In this document: positions 35,127 to 45,310 of the stretch, one piece after another
Position numbering within the stretch: position 1 is the stretch's first letter
Layout: every line of letters begins with the position of its first letter
The notes under the pieces: model-generated
Told to the model about the DNA's origin: nothing
What the model saw: the letters and a program-made list of their open reading frames with translations, nothing else
Databases searched by the model: none
Translations under genes and position numbers: made by a program
Source: Odontesthes bonariensis
Lineage: Eukaryota; Chordata; Actinopteri; Atheriniformes; Atherinopsidae
Assembly (NCBI RefSeq): GCF_027942865.1
Contig: NC_134508.1
Location: 38,747,466-38,811,465 of the forward strand
Direction of reading: 5' to 3'
Length of the DNA: 64,000 nt

Positions 35127-35660
35127 TGTAATGACCCGTACCAACACAGAATGGACCCAGAATGACACAACCCAAGGAGAAGGTATAACAGTCTTTATTT
35201 TAAAGAACGAACTCAGGGAGAAACTGCTCAGTCTAGGGAAACCTTGTCCACTGCGGAAGGCTAGGGTGGAGCCTGAGAACAGGTGAGGTGAAGCAGGGCA
35301 CCAACAGCAATATCCTGTTGGCGACGGGAGTGAGACAGTCCAGAAGCCGACCTCCTAAATGCAAAATCCATAATCCAAGGTCCAGAATCCAAAATCAAAA
35401 TCCAAATCCAAATCCAAGGTCCAAAATCCAGAAGACAGGGTAAAAAAACAGTCCAGGTCAAAAACAAGCAGGCAGGATAATATGCACAGAAACAGAGGCT
35501 TGAAAACTGCGTAATGACTGCAGACAATCTGGCAGGGAACTGGAGAGAAACTGAGAGCTATATAGGCTGCAGACCAGGTGCAAACAATCAGGAGATCAGG
35601 CAGAAGATACGATGCATTCAGGGTCAGTTGGGAAAACAGAATACGGCTCAAACCATGACA
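35127..35660 (-). repeat. Gypsy 5' LTR (unit 2)
   Basis: 534 bp, TG...CA ends on the minus strand. Its first 171 bp (plus-strand left part) match 30935-31105. An L2 reading frame runs by chance into the U3 (35355-36317), creating a chimeric open frame across the junction. Confidence 0.88.
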
Positions 35661-36382
35661 GAAGCGCTCAGGTCCAAAGATAACGACTTCAGTTTTGTCT
35701 GAATTTAGAAGCAGACAGTTCTGAGTCATCCAGGCCTTTATGTCTTTAAGACATGCTTGTAGTCTGACCAACCTATTGGGTTCATCTGGTTTTATAGATA
35801 AGTACAACTGGGTATCATCAGCATAGCAATGGAAATTTATGCCATGCTGTCTAATAATGTTACCTAATGGAAGCATGTATAAAGTGAAAAGAATCGGTCC
35901 AAGCACAGAACCCTGAGGAACTCCATGACTTACTCTGGTGTGTAAAGAAGATTCTTCATTTACAAGAACAAACTGAAATCTATCAGATAAATATGAGTTA
36001 AACCAGCCTAATGCAGTTCCTTTAATCCCAACAACATGTTCAAGTCTCTTTAATAAGATACTGTGATCGACCGTATCAAATGCAGCACTGAGATCCAACA
36101 GGACAAGCACAGACACAAGTCCGCTATCAGAGGCAAAGAGGAGATCATTGGTAACTTTCAGCACTGCAGTTTCTGTGCTATGATGCACTCTGAATCCTGA
36201 CTGAAACTCTTCAAACAGATTATTTCTGTGTAAATTATCACAAAGCTGAGCTGCAACTATTTTTTCAAGAACTTTAGACATAAAAGGGAGATTGGATATA
36301 GGTCTATAATGAGCCAAAACTTCTGAATCAAGAATAGGTTTTTTAAGTAAAGGTTTAATTACAGCAACCTTAAAAGGCTGAG

Positions 36383-36391
36383 GTAGGCTAC
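36383..36391. other. 5-bp micro-insertion site A (GTAC to GTAGGCTAC), unit 2
   Basis: Unit 1 reads GAGGTACATATCC (GTAC at 17110-17113). Units 2 and 3 read GAGGTAGGCTACATATCC. The insertion can be written as GGC plus a duplicated TA. Confidence 0.85.
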
Positions 36392-36599
36392 ATATCCTGT
36401 CAACAAAGACAGATTGATCAAATCCAATATGGAAGTGTCAATTAATGGGAAAACCTCCTTTAACAGTCTGGTTGGGATTGGGTCTAAAACACAAGTTGAT
36501 GGTTTAGAAGAGACTATTGCTGTTGTTAGTTCAGAGAGATCAACTGGGCAGAAGCCGTCTAAATACAGATCAGGTTCTAAAGATACTTCTAAAGCTGCT

Positions 36600-36608
36600 G
36601 TAGGCTAC
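36600..36608. other. 5-bp micro-insertion site B, unit 2 only
   Basis: Units 1 and 3 read GCTGTACTTGATG (17322 and 56113). Unit 2 reads GCTGTAGGCTACTTGATG. This is the same five bases at the same target GTAC as site A, but private to unit 2, so it happened after units 2 and 3 separated or was lost from unit 3. Confidence 0.85.
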
Positions 36609-37657
36609 TTGATGACACATCACTGATAATAGTGGGAAGGACTCCATCAATCTTCTCTCTAATAGACACAATTTTATTGATAAAGAAGCTCATGAAATCA
36701 TCACTGCTGAGAGTTAAAGGAATACCTGGCTCAGCAGAGCTCGGACTCTTAGTCAGACTGGCTACAGTGCTGAAAAGAAACCTGGGATTATTCTTATTCT
36801 CTTCTATCAATGATGAATAATAAGTAGTTCTAGCTTTACGAAGGGCTTTCTTATACATTATTAAACTATCTTTCCGAACTAATTGAGACTCTTCTAAATT
36901 AGAGGAACGCCACTGTCTCTCCAGCTTTCTTGCAGTCTGCTTTAAAGCACGCAGCTGTGAATTATACCAAGGAGCCAACCTCTTCTGACTGATTACCTTC
37001 CTTTTCAGAGGGGCAACATTGTCCAGTGCTGTACGCATTGAAACTATAGTGCTGTCAACAAGAGAGTCAAGTGTTGCTGGAGTAAAGTTTATGTAGTCGT
37101 CCTCTGTCATATCTGCACATGGCAGTGAAGAGAAGGATGATGGAATTAATTCTTTAAATCTGGTTACAGCATCCTCTGATAGACACCTTCTATATGTAAA
37201 TTTCTTCTCAGAAACTGTATAGTCAAGTAATGTAAACTCAAAGGTTATCAGAAAATGGTCAGATAAGACAGGGTTATGAGGGAACACTGTTAACTGTTCA
37301 CTCTCAATGCCATAAGTCAGCACAAGATCAAGGGTGTGATTAAGGCAGTGAGTCGGTCTGTGAACACTCTGAAAAAATCCAATAGAGTCTAATATAGAAT
37401 TAAAGTTCATATTCAGGCTATCATTTTCAACATCTATATGAATATTAAAATCACCCACTACAATGACTTTATCTGTACTCAGCACTAACTGGGATAAAAA
37501 CTCTGAGAATTCAGACAGAAACTCAGAATAAGGGCCAGGTGGACGATACACAACAACAAACACAAGAGGTTTCTGGGATTTCCACTTTGCGTGGGAAAAA
37601 CTGTGAATCAGAGATTCAAAAGAGCTCAAACTAATCTTGGGTCTGGGACTGATTAGT

Positions 37658-38149
37658 TAACCTGACTCACGTCATTTGGCTACGTTCACCAACTACACGC
37701 GGGGGCGTTCCCTTTCCTCACACAGCCATCTGAGGAGCCTGGGAGTCATTGGTGTTTCGTACGATTAGAAAATAATCAGAGCCAATCATTAATCGCTCGG
37801 TGGGACTTTGGATGAATGGGCGGCGTTGCCTTTAATCCTGAGATTTTCTTTGCACATACGACAATAATCGTTCACTGATCGCTCCTCGCTCCGTTTCATA
37901 CTATCTGCCGCCATGGTGTTTGTTATGAAAGACTAGCTGGTTGCATAGTGGTCCTGGTGTCGCTCTGAGCTACGTCACGGGTTGAGTCATCCGGAGTGGC
38001 TGAAGTGGCGTGTCAGTCAAGATAACGGACAGATTCTTCATCCAATCACATGCACGAGTTTTAGAAAAAATTTCAGCCCCATTTGAAATCATGTCGGTTG
38101 TGGGCTCGTCCCAGATGGTATGCGAATACCAGAGGGCGGGAGTCAAGTA
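37658..38149. mobile_element. 492-bp unassigned insertion in L2 endonuclease (unit 2)
   Basis: The 10-bp duplication ACTGATTAGT flanks it (37648-37657 and 38150-38159). The ends are weakly inverted (TAACCTGACTCACG and, reversed, TACTTGACTCCCGC). No ORF and no poly(A) tail. A 10-bp duplication would suit a Mutator-like element or a SINE-like insertion. The class is open. Confidence 0.75.
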
Positions 38150-38580
38150 ACTGATTAGTAACCCTGATCTGAAAATAGCTGCCACTCCTCCTCCTCTGCC
38201 TGTGGTTCGAGGAACGTGAACATTTAAACAGTCAGAGGGAGTTGCTTCATTAATGCTAACATGATCCTCCTGCTGCAGCCAAGTTTCTGTAAGACAAAAT
38301 ATATCAATATGATGATCACAAATCAAGTCATTCACTAACAGAGAGTTCGAAAGGAGAGATCTGATATTCAGCAAACCACATTTAATTGTTTGATGTTTTT
38401 GTTCAGTTAAAGTTTTTGTTTTAATAAGAGGATTTGCTCCTTTTGTGTTAATTGATTGGGTGGGTAGCAGCAGGTGGGAAGCTGCAGAGAAGTGTGTAAG
38501 ACTACAACTCTGCATCCTGGTCTGAGCCCTGAGTTGTCATGTTTTAGGGTGACAAATAAATTTGTCCATATTTCTAGAAA

Positions 38581-39018
38581 TTCAATTCAATTCAATTCAT
38601 TTTTATTTATATAGCGCCAAATACAACAAATGTCATCTCAAGGCACTTAAATAGTAAGTCCAATTCAAGCCAATTGGAATTCAATTAATTAATAATAATC
38701 ATAATTCATAAAATAATCCAATTCGTTCATATAGGGCCAATTCAAAAACAATTTCCTAGCTAAGAAAACCAACAGATTGCACTGAAAACTTTTTGTTTTT
38801 CGGTCCAATCTCCCGGCCTGAGCGTGCCTGAGGCGACTGTGGAGAGAAACGACTCCCTTTTAACAGGAAGAAACCTCTGGCAGAACCAGACTAAGAAAGG
38901 GTGGCCATCCGCCTCGACCAGCTGGGGTTTGAGAAGACAGAAAGGGGGGGAGGGGGCTGCCGCAGTGGCGGCACTGTAACACCATTCAAAGGATATCTGT
39001 TGGAACAGGGAAACACGA
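38581..39018 (-). repeat. 5'-truncated L2 3' end inserted between ORF1 and ORF2 (unit 2)
   Basis: On the minus strand it runs from GTTCCAACAGATATCC through the L2 3' UTR to the GAATT-repeat tail. It splits the end of ORF1 (last residues GAALIS) from sequence just before ORF2 that still encodes an ORF1-like C-terminus ([15 protein letters not shown], about 38560-38530). Confidence 0.75.
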
Positions 39019-39557
39019 GTTAATGACCATAATAATAAGATATGAGAGCTGCTCCTTCCAAAGTTGGATGGATGCCGTCTCTCCTCATCAGACCAGATTT
39101 TCTCCTGAAAGATTGCCAATTATCTATGTAGCCCACGTTGTTTGCTGGACACCATCTAGACAACCAGCGATTGAAGGACGACATGCGACTAAACATGTCA
39201 TCACTGGTCAGATTTGGGAGGGGTCCAGAGAAAACTACGGAGTCCGACATTGTTTTGGCAAAATTACACACCGATGCAACATTAATTTTAGTGACCTCCG
39301 ATTGGCGTAACCGGGTGTCATTAACGCCGACGTGAATAACTATTACCGGATTTACGTGTATCCTTAGCCAGCAGTTTTAAATAGGATTCTATGTCGCCCG
39401 CTCTGGTCCCTGGAATGCATTTGATTATGGCCGCTGGTGTCTCTAATGCCACGTTTCTGACTATGGAGCTGCCAATTACCAGGGTTTTGTCCTCAGCGGG
39501 TGTGTCGCTGAGTGGGGAAAATCTATTTGAAGTGTGGACAGGTCGATGGTGAACAAC

Positions 39558-40615
39558 CAGTGGTGTCAAAAGTACACACATTTGTTAGTTAAGTAGAAGT
39601 ATAGATACTGCAGTTTAAAAACACTGGTAAAAGTTGAAGTATGAACTTGACCTCTTTACTCAAGTAAAAGTGAAAAAGTATGTGCTCCAAAACCTACTTA
39701 AAGTATAAAAGTATAAAGTAACCTTTAACTATATATATATTTTTTTAAACCCACACAAAAAGGTAGATGCCGCTATATGAATTGCAAGCTTAATTTGGTT
39801 AGTTCTACATGTGGCCCAAGACAACAATCATAAAACCATTACTGTCAAAGACAAAGTCACTCAAGGAGCATGTTCTTTCTCAAACTTTATTGGAATTCAA
39901 TTACACGTGAGGTAGAATTCAAGAGGTAGGTCGTGAGGTATTCATGTTCGTCCCGTCAAAAATACAAAAAAAAAGTCTTACTGCCTGAAAAATTCAAAGA
40001 AAAAAGATATAGACACGCACGTTCCCCCCTTTGTCATAGCTGACAGTCAAGACAAAAACTGAAATGAAAATTAGCTCTTTATCACTACATATAGAGCACC
40101 TAAAACGGTCTGAAAATGGCACGGAGTAGGAGAGTGCAACAATTTTGCATACACACTAAGATTATGTTAGACGCTTCGCGCAGCTTCGCTTTCGCAGTTT
40201 GTAGAACACCTGCTTGCATCTGACGAATGACGATATCCTTGTGTGTCAACACAAATTTGACGAATAGCCTAACCGATGAGTGTTTGCGTTATATGATTCA
40301 TCCAATTACACTCATTCTCACTAGGTGTTGATGGCGCCACTGATCTGTATTGGATGGCCCACATGACGTGAAATACATAAACATTAAACTGAAGCCAAGA
40401 GTTTAAAAAAAAAAAAAAAACTGAAGCCAAGAGTAACGAGGCTGTTTGTTTTTGTAAAATGTAAGGAATAGAAAGTACAGATACTTGTGTGAAAATGTAA
40501 TGAGTAGAAGTCAGAAGTAGGCAGAAAAATAAGTAATGGAGTAAAGTACAGATACCTAAAAAGTGTACTTAAGTACAGTAACAAAGTATTTGTACTTTGT
40601 TACTTGACACCTCTG
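39558..40615. mobile_element. Non-autonomous hAT element 1, 1058 bp (unit 2)
   Basis: Ends are CAGTGGTGTC and GACACCTCTG, with the 8-bp duplication TGAACAAC at 39550-39557 and 40616-40623. Inside is a poly(A) run with 13-bp direct repeats on either side (CTGAAGCCAAGAG at 40389 and 40421). The TTAA at 40569 is the site next to which piggyBac B sits in unit 1. No transposase ORF. Confidence 0.93.
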
Positions 40616-40751
40616 TGAACAACGGGCTTGACTTTAGAGCTATGCCTCTTCCTGACAGTCACCCAGCAAACTTGTAATCCCAGCTGTTCAGGTTCTACTA
40701 GGGGGAGGCTAATTGAGCTAGCTACGCTAGGTGGCTCCAGACTGGCTAAAG

Positions 40752-41326
40752 CAGGGATGGGCAACTTCCATGATAAAGAGGGCCAACATTTTTTCAGCAC
40801 TATCATTGGAGGGCCACATGACCACGCACTTCGAATAATTGGATATGAAAGACGCTACAAATGATTCTCAATAAGAACACATTTTATGTTTATTGCACCA
40901 ACATACAACTATTTTGTGCATATAAATGCATTTTAACACGTCCTTAATAAGCAACAAAGACAAAACATTTGCTTAAAAAAAAGTGCAAAAAGAAATTTGA
41001 ACTTCTTCATAACAAAGAACAAAACTGAAGAGGTACTCTTCTTCCCATTTTGGCTGAAAAATGCGATTTTCTCGGTCAAGTTTTCTATTTTTGCCACCGC
41101 TAGTTGCCATGGCTCTTGACTTTCCTATTCACTGTTGCGGAAAGCGGGCCGGGCCCCGCTATTGTTTGCGAATGGCGCGCCCTCCATCGGTCAACAGTAT
41201 AATTAAAAGTTTTTTTTTGTTTTTTTATTTTTTTTATTATTAAATTATTATTGATCTATTTGCGGGCCGTACTGAGTGAGGACGAGGGCCGTGTGCGGCC
41301 CCCGGGCCGCCAGTTGCCCATCCCTG
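40752..41326. mobile_element. Non-autonomous hAT element 2, 575 bp (unit 2)
   Basis: Same ends and GGCTAAAG duplication (40744-40751 and 41327-41334) as in unit 1, with scattered base changes. Confidence 0.93.
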
Positions 41327-41584
41327 GGCTAAAGGGACCTGGCTCGCTATCGGTTGATTTTCAACAGTGCAGAGCCGACCTTCCAATTCAGATAACCTTG
41401 CCTCCAAAACTACAAAAAGACTACATTTGTTACATGTACCATTATCGCTAAAGGAGGCAGAGGAGTAACTAAACATCTGACACACAGAGCAGGTGAAAGC
41501 AGGAGATGGAGGGAGAGAACTGGTAGCCATGCTAAGATTAAAGATCTGTAGTAGTGTGTTAGAACAGAACGGTAAGCTATAGAG

Positions 41585-41588
41585 TTAA
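41585..41588. other. Empty TTAA site (unit 2)
   Basis: A single TTAA in TAGAGTTAACTATGC where units 1 and 3 carry the 602/609-bp MITE. No footprint bases are left. Confidence 0.9.
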
Positions 41589-44030
41589 CTATGCAAAATT
41601 GTGTAAGTTATAGATAGAAATGAAGTGATTATCAGTAGTCCAAGAGGAGCAAGAAATTCCACAGTACACAAGCAAGGTAACAGGAAGTGATGCAATTCGT
41701 CTTACCGCAAAGCAAAGCGTCACAGCGTCACAGGAGCAAGCTGCTTACTGATGAGCATTGAGGCAGAACAGAACAATGAGTAAGTTAATTAAATTATGAT
41801 CCAAAAAGACGAGTTTCTGACGTGTAATATATACGTCTTTCAGCTACTATGTTCAAATGACAGACAAGTGAAATGAGTGACTGCTCATCTTGTTACAATG
41901 CAATGGTCTGAGGGGAAAACTCTCACTCTCTCACACTGTTACTTTGACAGTTTCTAACTACCTCACCCTCTCATACAGGACTCCCCTGCAGTAGCAGCCT
42001 CCATCAGCAGTACAGCAGAGGGCCTTGCAAAAACTGAATAGGACGAGCTCACAGAACACAACCAAGCATCTGAGGTGTTCCCCTGGCCTTGAGACTTCCC
42101 AATAATCAATTTGATGTGGTCTGGATAGCATCCGTGGGATGCAACCTCAGTCCACAAAACCCTCCCTTACAACCCAACCAAAACCTCTATTGCTAACATA
42201 TTGGTACCAGACACTCCAGGACAGATGTTTTTTGTCCTTTCAATAACTGCTGAGAGCTCATTTAAAGGAAAGAAGACCTACTCAATAGTAGGCAGTTGGT
42301 TATAATGTAAAGGCTGAGCGGTGAAGAGTAAAACCCTGAAAATATGTAATGGCCATGTACGACCAATACTGTTTTGATACTTGAGAGTTTATATATTAAA
42401 AATCATATATAATATTTGTTATTTTCCTTTCAAACAATGTCCTCAAAAAAAGGCCAATTTCTTTACTTACATCAAGAGTTCAGGGTACCAGAATTCAGAG
42501 GCAGGAATTTATTTCAAATTCTCAATGTTATTAGTGTGATATGTTGTATTTTTCTATAATGCTTTATTTTAACACCTCGAAAACACTTGCAACTTAGCCA
42601 GAAGTCCATTCATTCTTGTGGGGAGCAAGTTTGTGAAACACTGCTGTTGTTTTGTGTCCCCTCCAGTTAGCCTCGAGTGTGTTTTGCAGTGGACTGTAAA
42701 AAGAGACAACAGTGTATGCCAGAAAGTTGAATAAACAAAGTAGAGACCAATTCAACAAAACATTAGCTTGACAAGACTATACACTGAACACGCTCTATGT
42801 CATATAAAGTCAGACTAATCCAGAATAGCTTCAGATAGATAAGATATAAACAAGTGTCAAATTTTGACAAATGCTTACACCAATGCAACAGTGTGTAAAA
42901 CAGTTATTTCATTGAACTGAAAGGTGAGTATAGACTGAAATGTTTCATCTTTGTAATGAAAAGATGAAACATTTATTCATACAGTGGTAATTCATAACAA
43001 AAGTCATCTCAAGGTACTTTAAAGATACAATCCAATCCAACCAAATGATTAGCAATATCCAGTTCTGAAGTGAACTCGATTTAAATTGTTTCAAATATAA
43101 ATGTTTAAAGATGTTTAAAGATCAAAATAAGCAGGAGTTATCGAGTGCTACTCGACAAACTGTGTTTAAAAAAATATCCTGAAATTCTCTGTAAACCTTT
43201 TTGGACATCAGCCAGTGCATAAACTGACACCAACACATCTACAATTGCATAATGATGGCCGAATTATTGATCTGTGGATTTATCATCATATCTGTGTGTT
43301 GTCTGCAAGAAAACAGGAGATTGACTCAATTCGAGGTGCAAAGCAAAACTCAATGATACGTTCAGGCGAATGGGCCCCTCTTTTTGTGCAAAAATTGTTT
43401 CCTCTCGATCAGTAGCTCCAGAGCAAAACTCCAGCAACACAAACAGACTATTTTCATTATTAGACTAACAACTATAACAATAACTTAAGCTCAACAAATG
43501 TAAAATGTGGGAGATTCTATGTTGAATTTACCATCACTACTAGTTCAATATCACTATGATTCAAGTGTCCACATTTTTTAAAAGAATGATAATTGAATTG
43601 CTAATTCTATTTACAACTCTGACATTCATTTCACTCTACAATGAGGAAAAAATAAGTACGAAAATTCATACTGAACACAAGATAATTTAAAAAACGACAT
43701 ACAAACAGCATTGTGCACAGAGTTAAGGCCTTGGTATGCTACTCCGTAGCTATCGGCCAATCCGACTCTGTGGTCACGCAGAGGCTATTAATCCCTTCGA
43801 AGTTCTCCGTATCTGATATGATAATCTGACAATGACAATCCTAACTCGTTCGTCAGTTAGTTTTCAAACATTTAATCAAGAACACTATTTAATGATGCTA
43901 AAGATAAAGTTATCATAGTTATCATAATCTATTGGGAAGTGAGCACAGATGTCAAAACCCAATTTTATAGCAACAGAAATCGTTCTTGAGACGTTTTCTT
44001 AAAACCAGTTAGAAAAGCCTCTGCTTTCAA
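41589..44030. other. Shared distal segment of unit 2, no gene recognised
   Basis: Same content as 22016-24460. Private changes include GTGCTACTCGAC near 43150 and CAAATATAAATG near 43095. Confidence 0.6.
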
Positions 44031-44198
44031 GGTAGCAACATCCGTCTAAGCTTGTAATCACACTGCCACACACACATCGTAAAATTAATAGTTTTGAAAT
44101 GAATACTCACACCCACAAACATGCACACACACCCACAATGCCTGCCCATGTATGTACACGTATACCCACGGATCCTTAGATTATTGCCAGCCAAACTG

Positions 44199-44207
44199 CA
44201 TATAAAG
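44199..44207 (+). promoter_or_regulatory. TATA box of receptor copy 3
   Basis: CATATAAAG with the same downstream donor. A 22-bp deletion relative to copies 1 and 2 lies further downstream at about 45043, in the putative 5' intron. Confidence 0.5.
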
Positions 44208-45310
44208 TCTGAGGTGACAATGTTGGTCTAAACACAGTAAGGTAGGTGCTATGCAGTTATTTGGCTTGACCAGAAATTAAGTACTTAACCGTGAAACAAC
44301 ATAAAAATGTTGTCATTCTAAGTTCTTTTATATGGTTTTAATAACTTCATACTACACTGTATCTGGTATTGTATTCATGTGGTGCTGATGTGTGATGTAC
44401 TACATATGACTATAGGAAACAGGGTTGTTTAAAATTTGTTTTATTTCAGATTCTCATAAATACTTCCAATGATTCCTTTCATCTGTGGCTACATTTTTCT
44501 TCCTCTCATCCAGATTTACAGGAAACCAATTTAAGTCTGCTGGTCAAGCATTCAACAAAAGCCACCGACAGAACATTAAAAGTTATTTAAAAAAAATGGA
44601 AAAAAAATATTTCATTATAATTATCTGCTCATTAATCAGGTCGTTTTATTTTGACAGTTGGATACACACTGGATATGCAGTGACAATTAAAACATTCCCT
44701 AATCTGTTCTTTGCCTTTGTTAGGTTTTAAAAGCATCAACATCAATCCCAGACTGATTCAAGTTGATGCCTTAATCCTGAGCTTGAGGTGAATACTTCTT
44801 TTTCTCACTTGAATAATTCAGTTTTAGCTCCCAATAATGATGGATTTGTTTATCTTTCTTTGTAATGGTGTCATTGGATGTCATTTGATGACATTCATTT
44901 TTTTTAAAGAATACAAATGTATAGCAATGAAACACAAAACCATATCATTAAGTAACTCATATATATTGCAATCATAAATTACATTTTAAAGAGGATTAAT
45001 GGATAACTTAAGATATTAAACTTTTCGAACGTTACGAATAAATCTGTGCTTCTGCTCAGATGTCTGGAATGTCCATGTTCCACTTCATGGCATTATGTAT
45101 TATATTAGGAGGTAATTCAAAGACGATCATGAAAGTGGGAAATGATGAGAACTAGCTCAATTTGAGACCATGAATTTTAAATGGTGAATTATGAACATTA
45201 ACTAGTTCAGTTTTATTCTGTGTGATCTTAACTTTGAACAAGTTCCAGTGAAGAGTGAAGTAGCAGCATTGTCATGTTTTCTCCTTTGTTACTTTTACAG
45301 CCTTCAAGAA

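Larger units (their letters stand above)
30935..35660 (-). mobile_element. Ty3/gypsy LTR retrotransposon nested in L2 (unit 2)
   Basis: Flanked by the 5-bp duplication GAAGC (30930-30934 and 35661-35665). The 5' LTR is complete at 35127-35660 (534 bp, TGTCATGG... to ...TCATTACA on the minus strand). The 3' LTR keeps only its last 171 bp (30935-31105), with U3 missing. Between them are gag and pol on the minus strand. Net length is 4.7 kb. The LTR U3 holds a short TCCAAA-type tandem array (35385-35430). Confidence 0.92.
30783..38515 (-). pseudogene. L2 ORF2 (endonuclease-reverse transcriptase), disrupted (unit 2)
   Basis: ORF2 makes the nick and copies the RNA during L2 retrotransposition. 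From ATG at 38515 come the endonuclease start ([40 protein letters not shown]), then the 492-bp insertion, then VVYRPPG, VGDFNIH and LSDHFLITF of the endonuclease. After a linker come RT blocks [44 protein letters not shown] and [11 protein letters not shown] with the catalytic Asp pair, near 35800. Gypsy splits the gene after VVIFGPE, and coding resumes at 30929 (KLSRYIVTLDDISLAS, VRNLGVIFDQNLSF) before the internal deletion. GTAGGCTAC insertions at 36383 and 36600 shift the frame. It is inactive. Confidence 0.88.
39019..41530 (-). pseudogene. L2 ORF1, zinc-like plus SGNH esterase domain, split by two hAT elements (unit 2)
   Basis: ORF1 of fish L2 elements binds nucleic acid and has an esterase-like domain. 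From ATG at 41530: Cys14, Cys17, Cys33 and Cys36 in CxxC pairs, a coiled-coil-like LEARLSELEGRL, then hAT2. Next, SLEPPSVASSISL and WVTVRKRH, then hAT1. Then the SGNH part: [15 protein letters not shown] (block I with the Ser), [13 protein letters not shown] (GxND block, about 39330), FSGPLPNL, and [11 protein letters not shown] (Asp-His block, about 39060). A short frame break lies near 39335. The C-terminus is separated by an inserted L2 tail. Without the two hAT elements it would be about 300 residues. Not functional now. Confidence 0.88.
30655..41560 (-). mobile_element. L2 LINE, near full length, with five nested insertions (unit 2)
   Basis: One minus-strand L2 element. Its 5' end lies near 41560, ORF1 is 41530-39019, ORF2 is 38515-30783, and the 3' tail (ATATAGCGCCAAATACAACAAATGTCATCTC, here in the reverse sense) is at 30655-30720. 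Nested in it are hAT2 (40752-41326), hAT1 (39558-40615), an L2 3' tail (38581-39018), a 492-bp element (37658-38149) and gypsy (30935-35660). Net L2 length is about 3.6 kb. About 200 codons of the ORF2 C-terminus and most of the 3' UTR are deleted near 30790-30830. Confidence 0.87.
24461..44030. repeat. Tandem duplication unit 2
   Basis: It runs from the second GGTAGCAACATCC junction to the third (19,570 bp). The sequence left of the junction (22016-24460) matches that left of 44031, showing head-to-tail arrangement. It differs from unit 1 by the complete nested L2 with gypsy element and by the absence of the TTAA MITE. Confidence 0.92.

Noticed and set aside
38760..39119. 119-codon minus-strand frame often predicted as a protein
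   Set aside because: It spans the L2 3' UTR and ORF1 junction and is a known kind of repeat-derived false gene.
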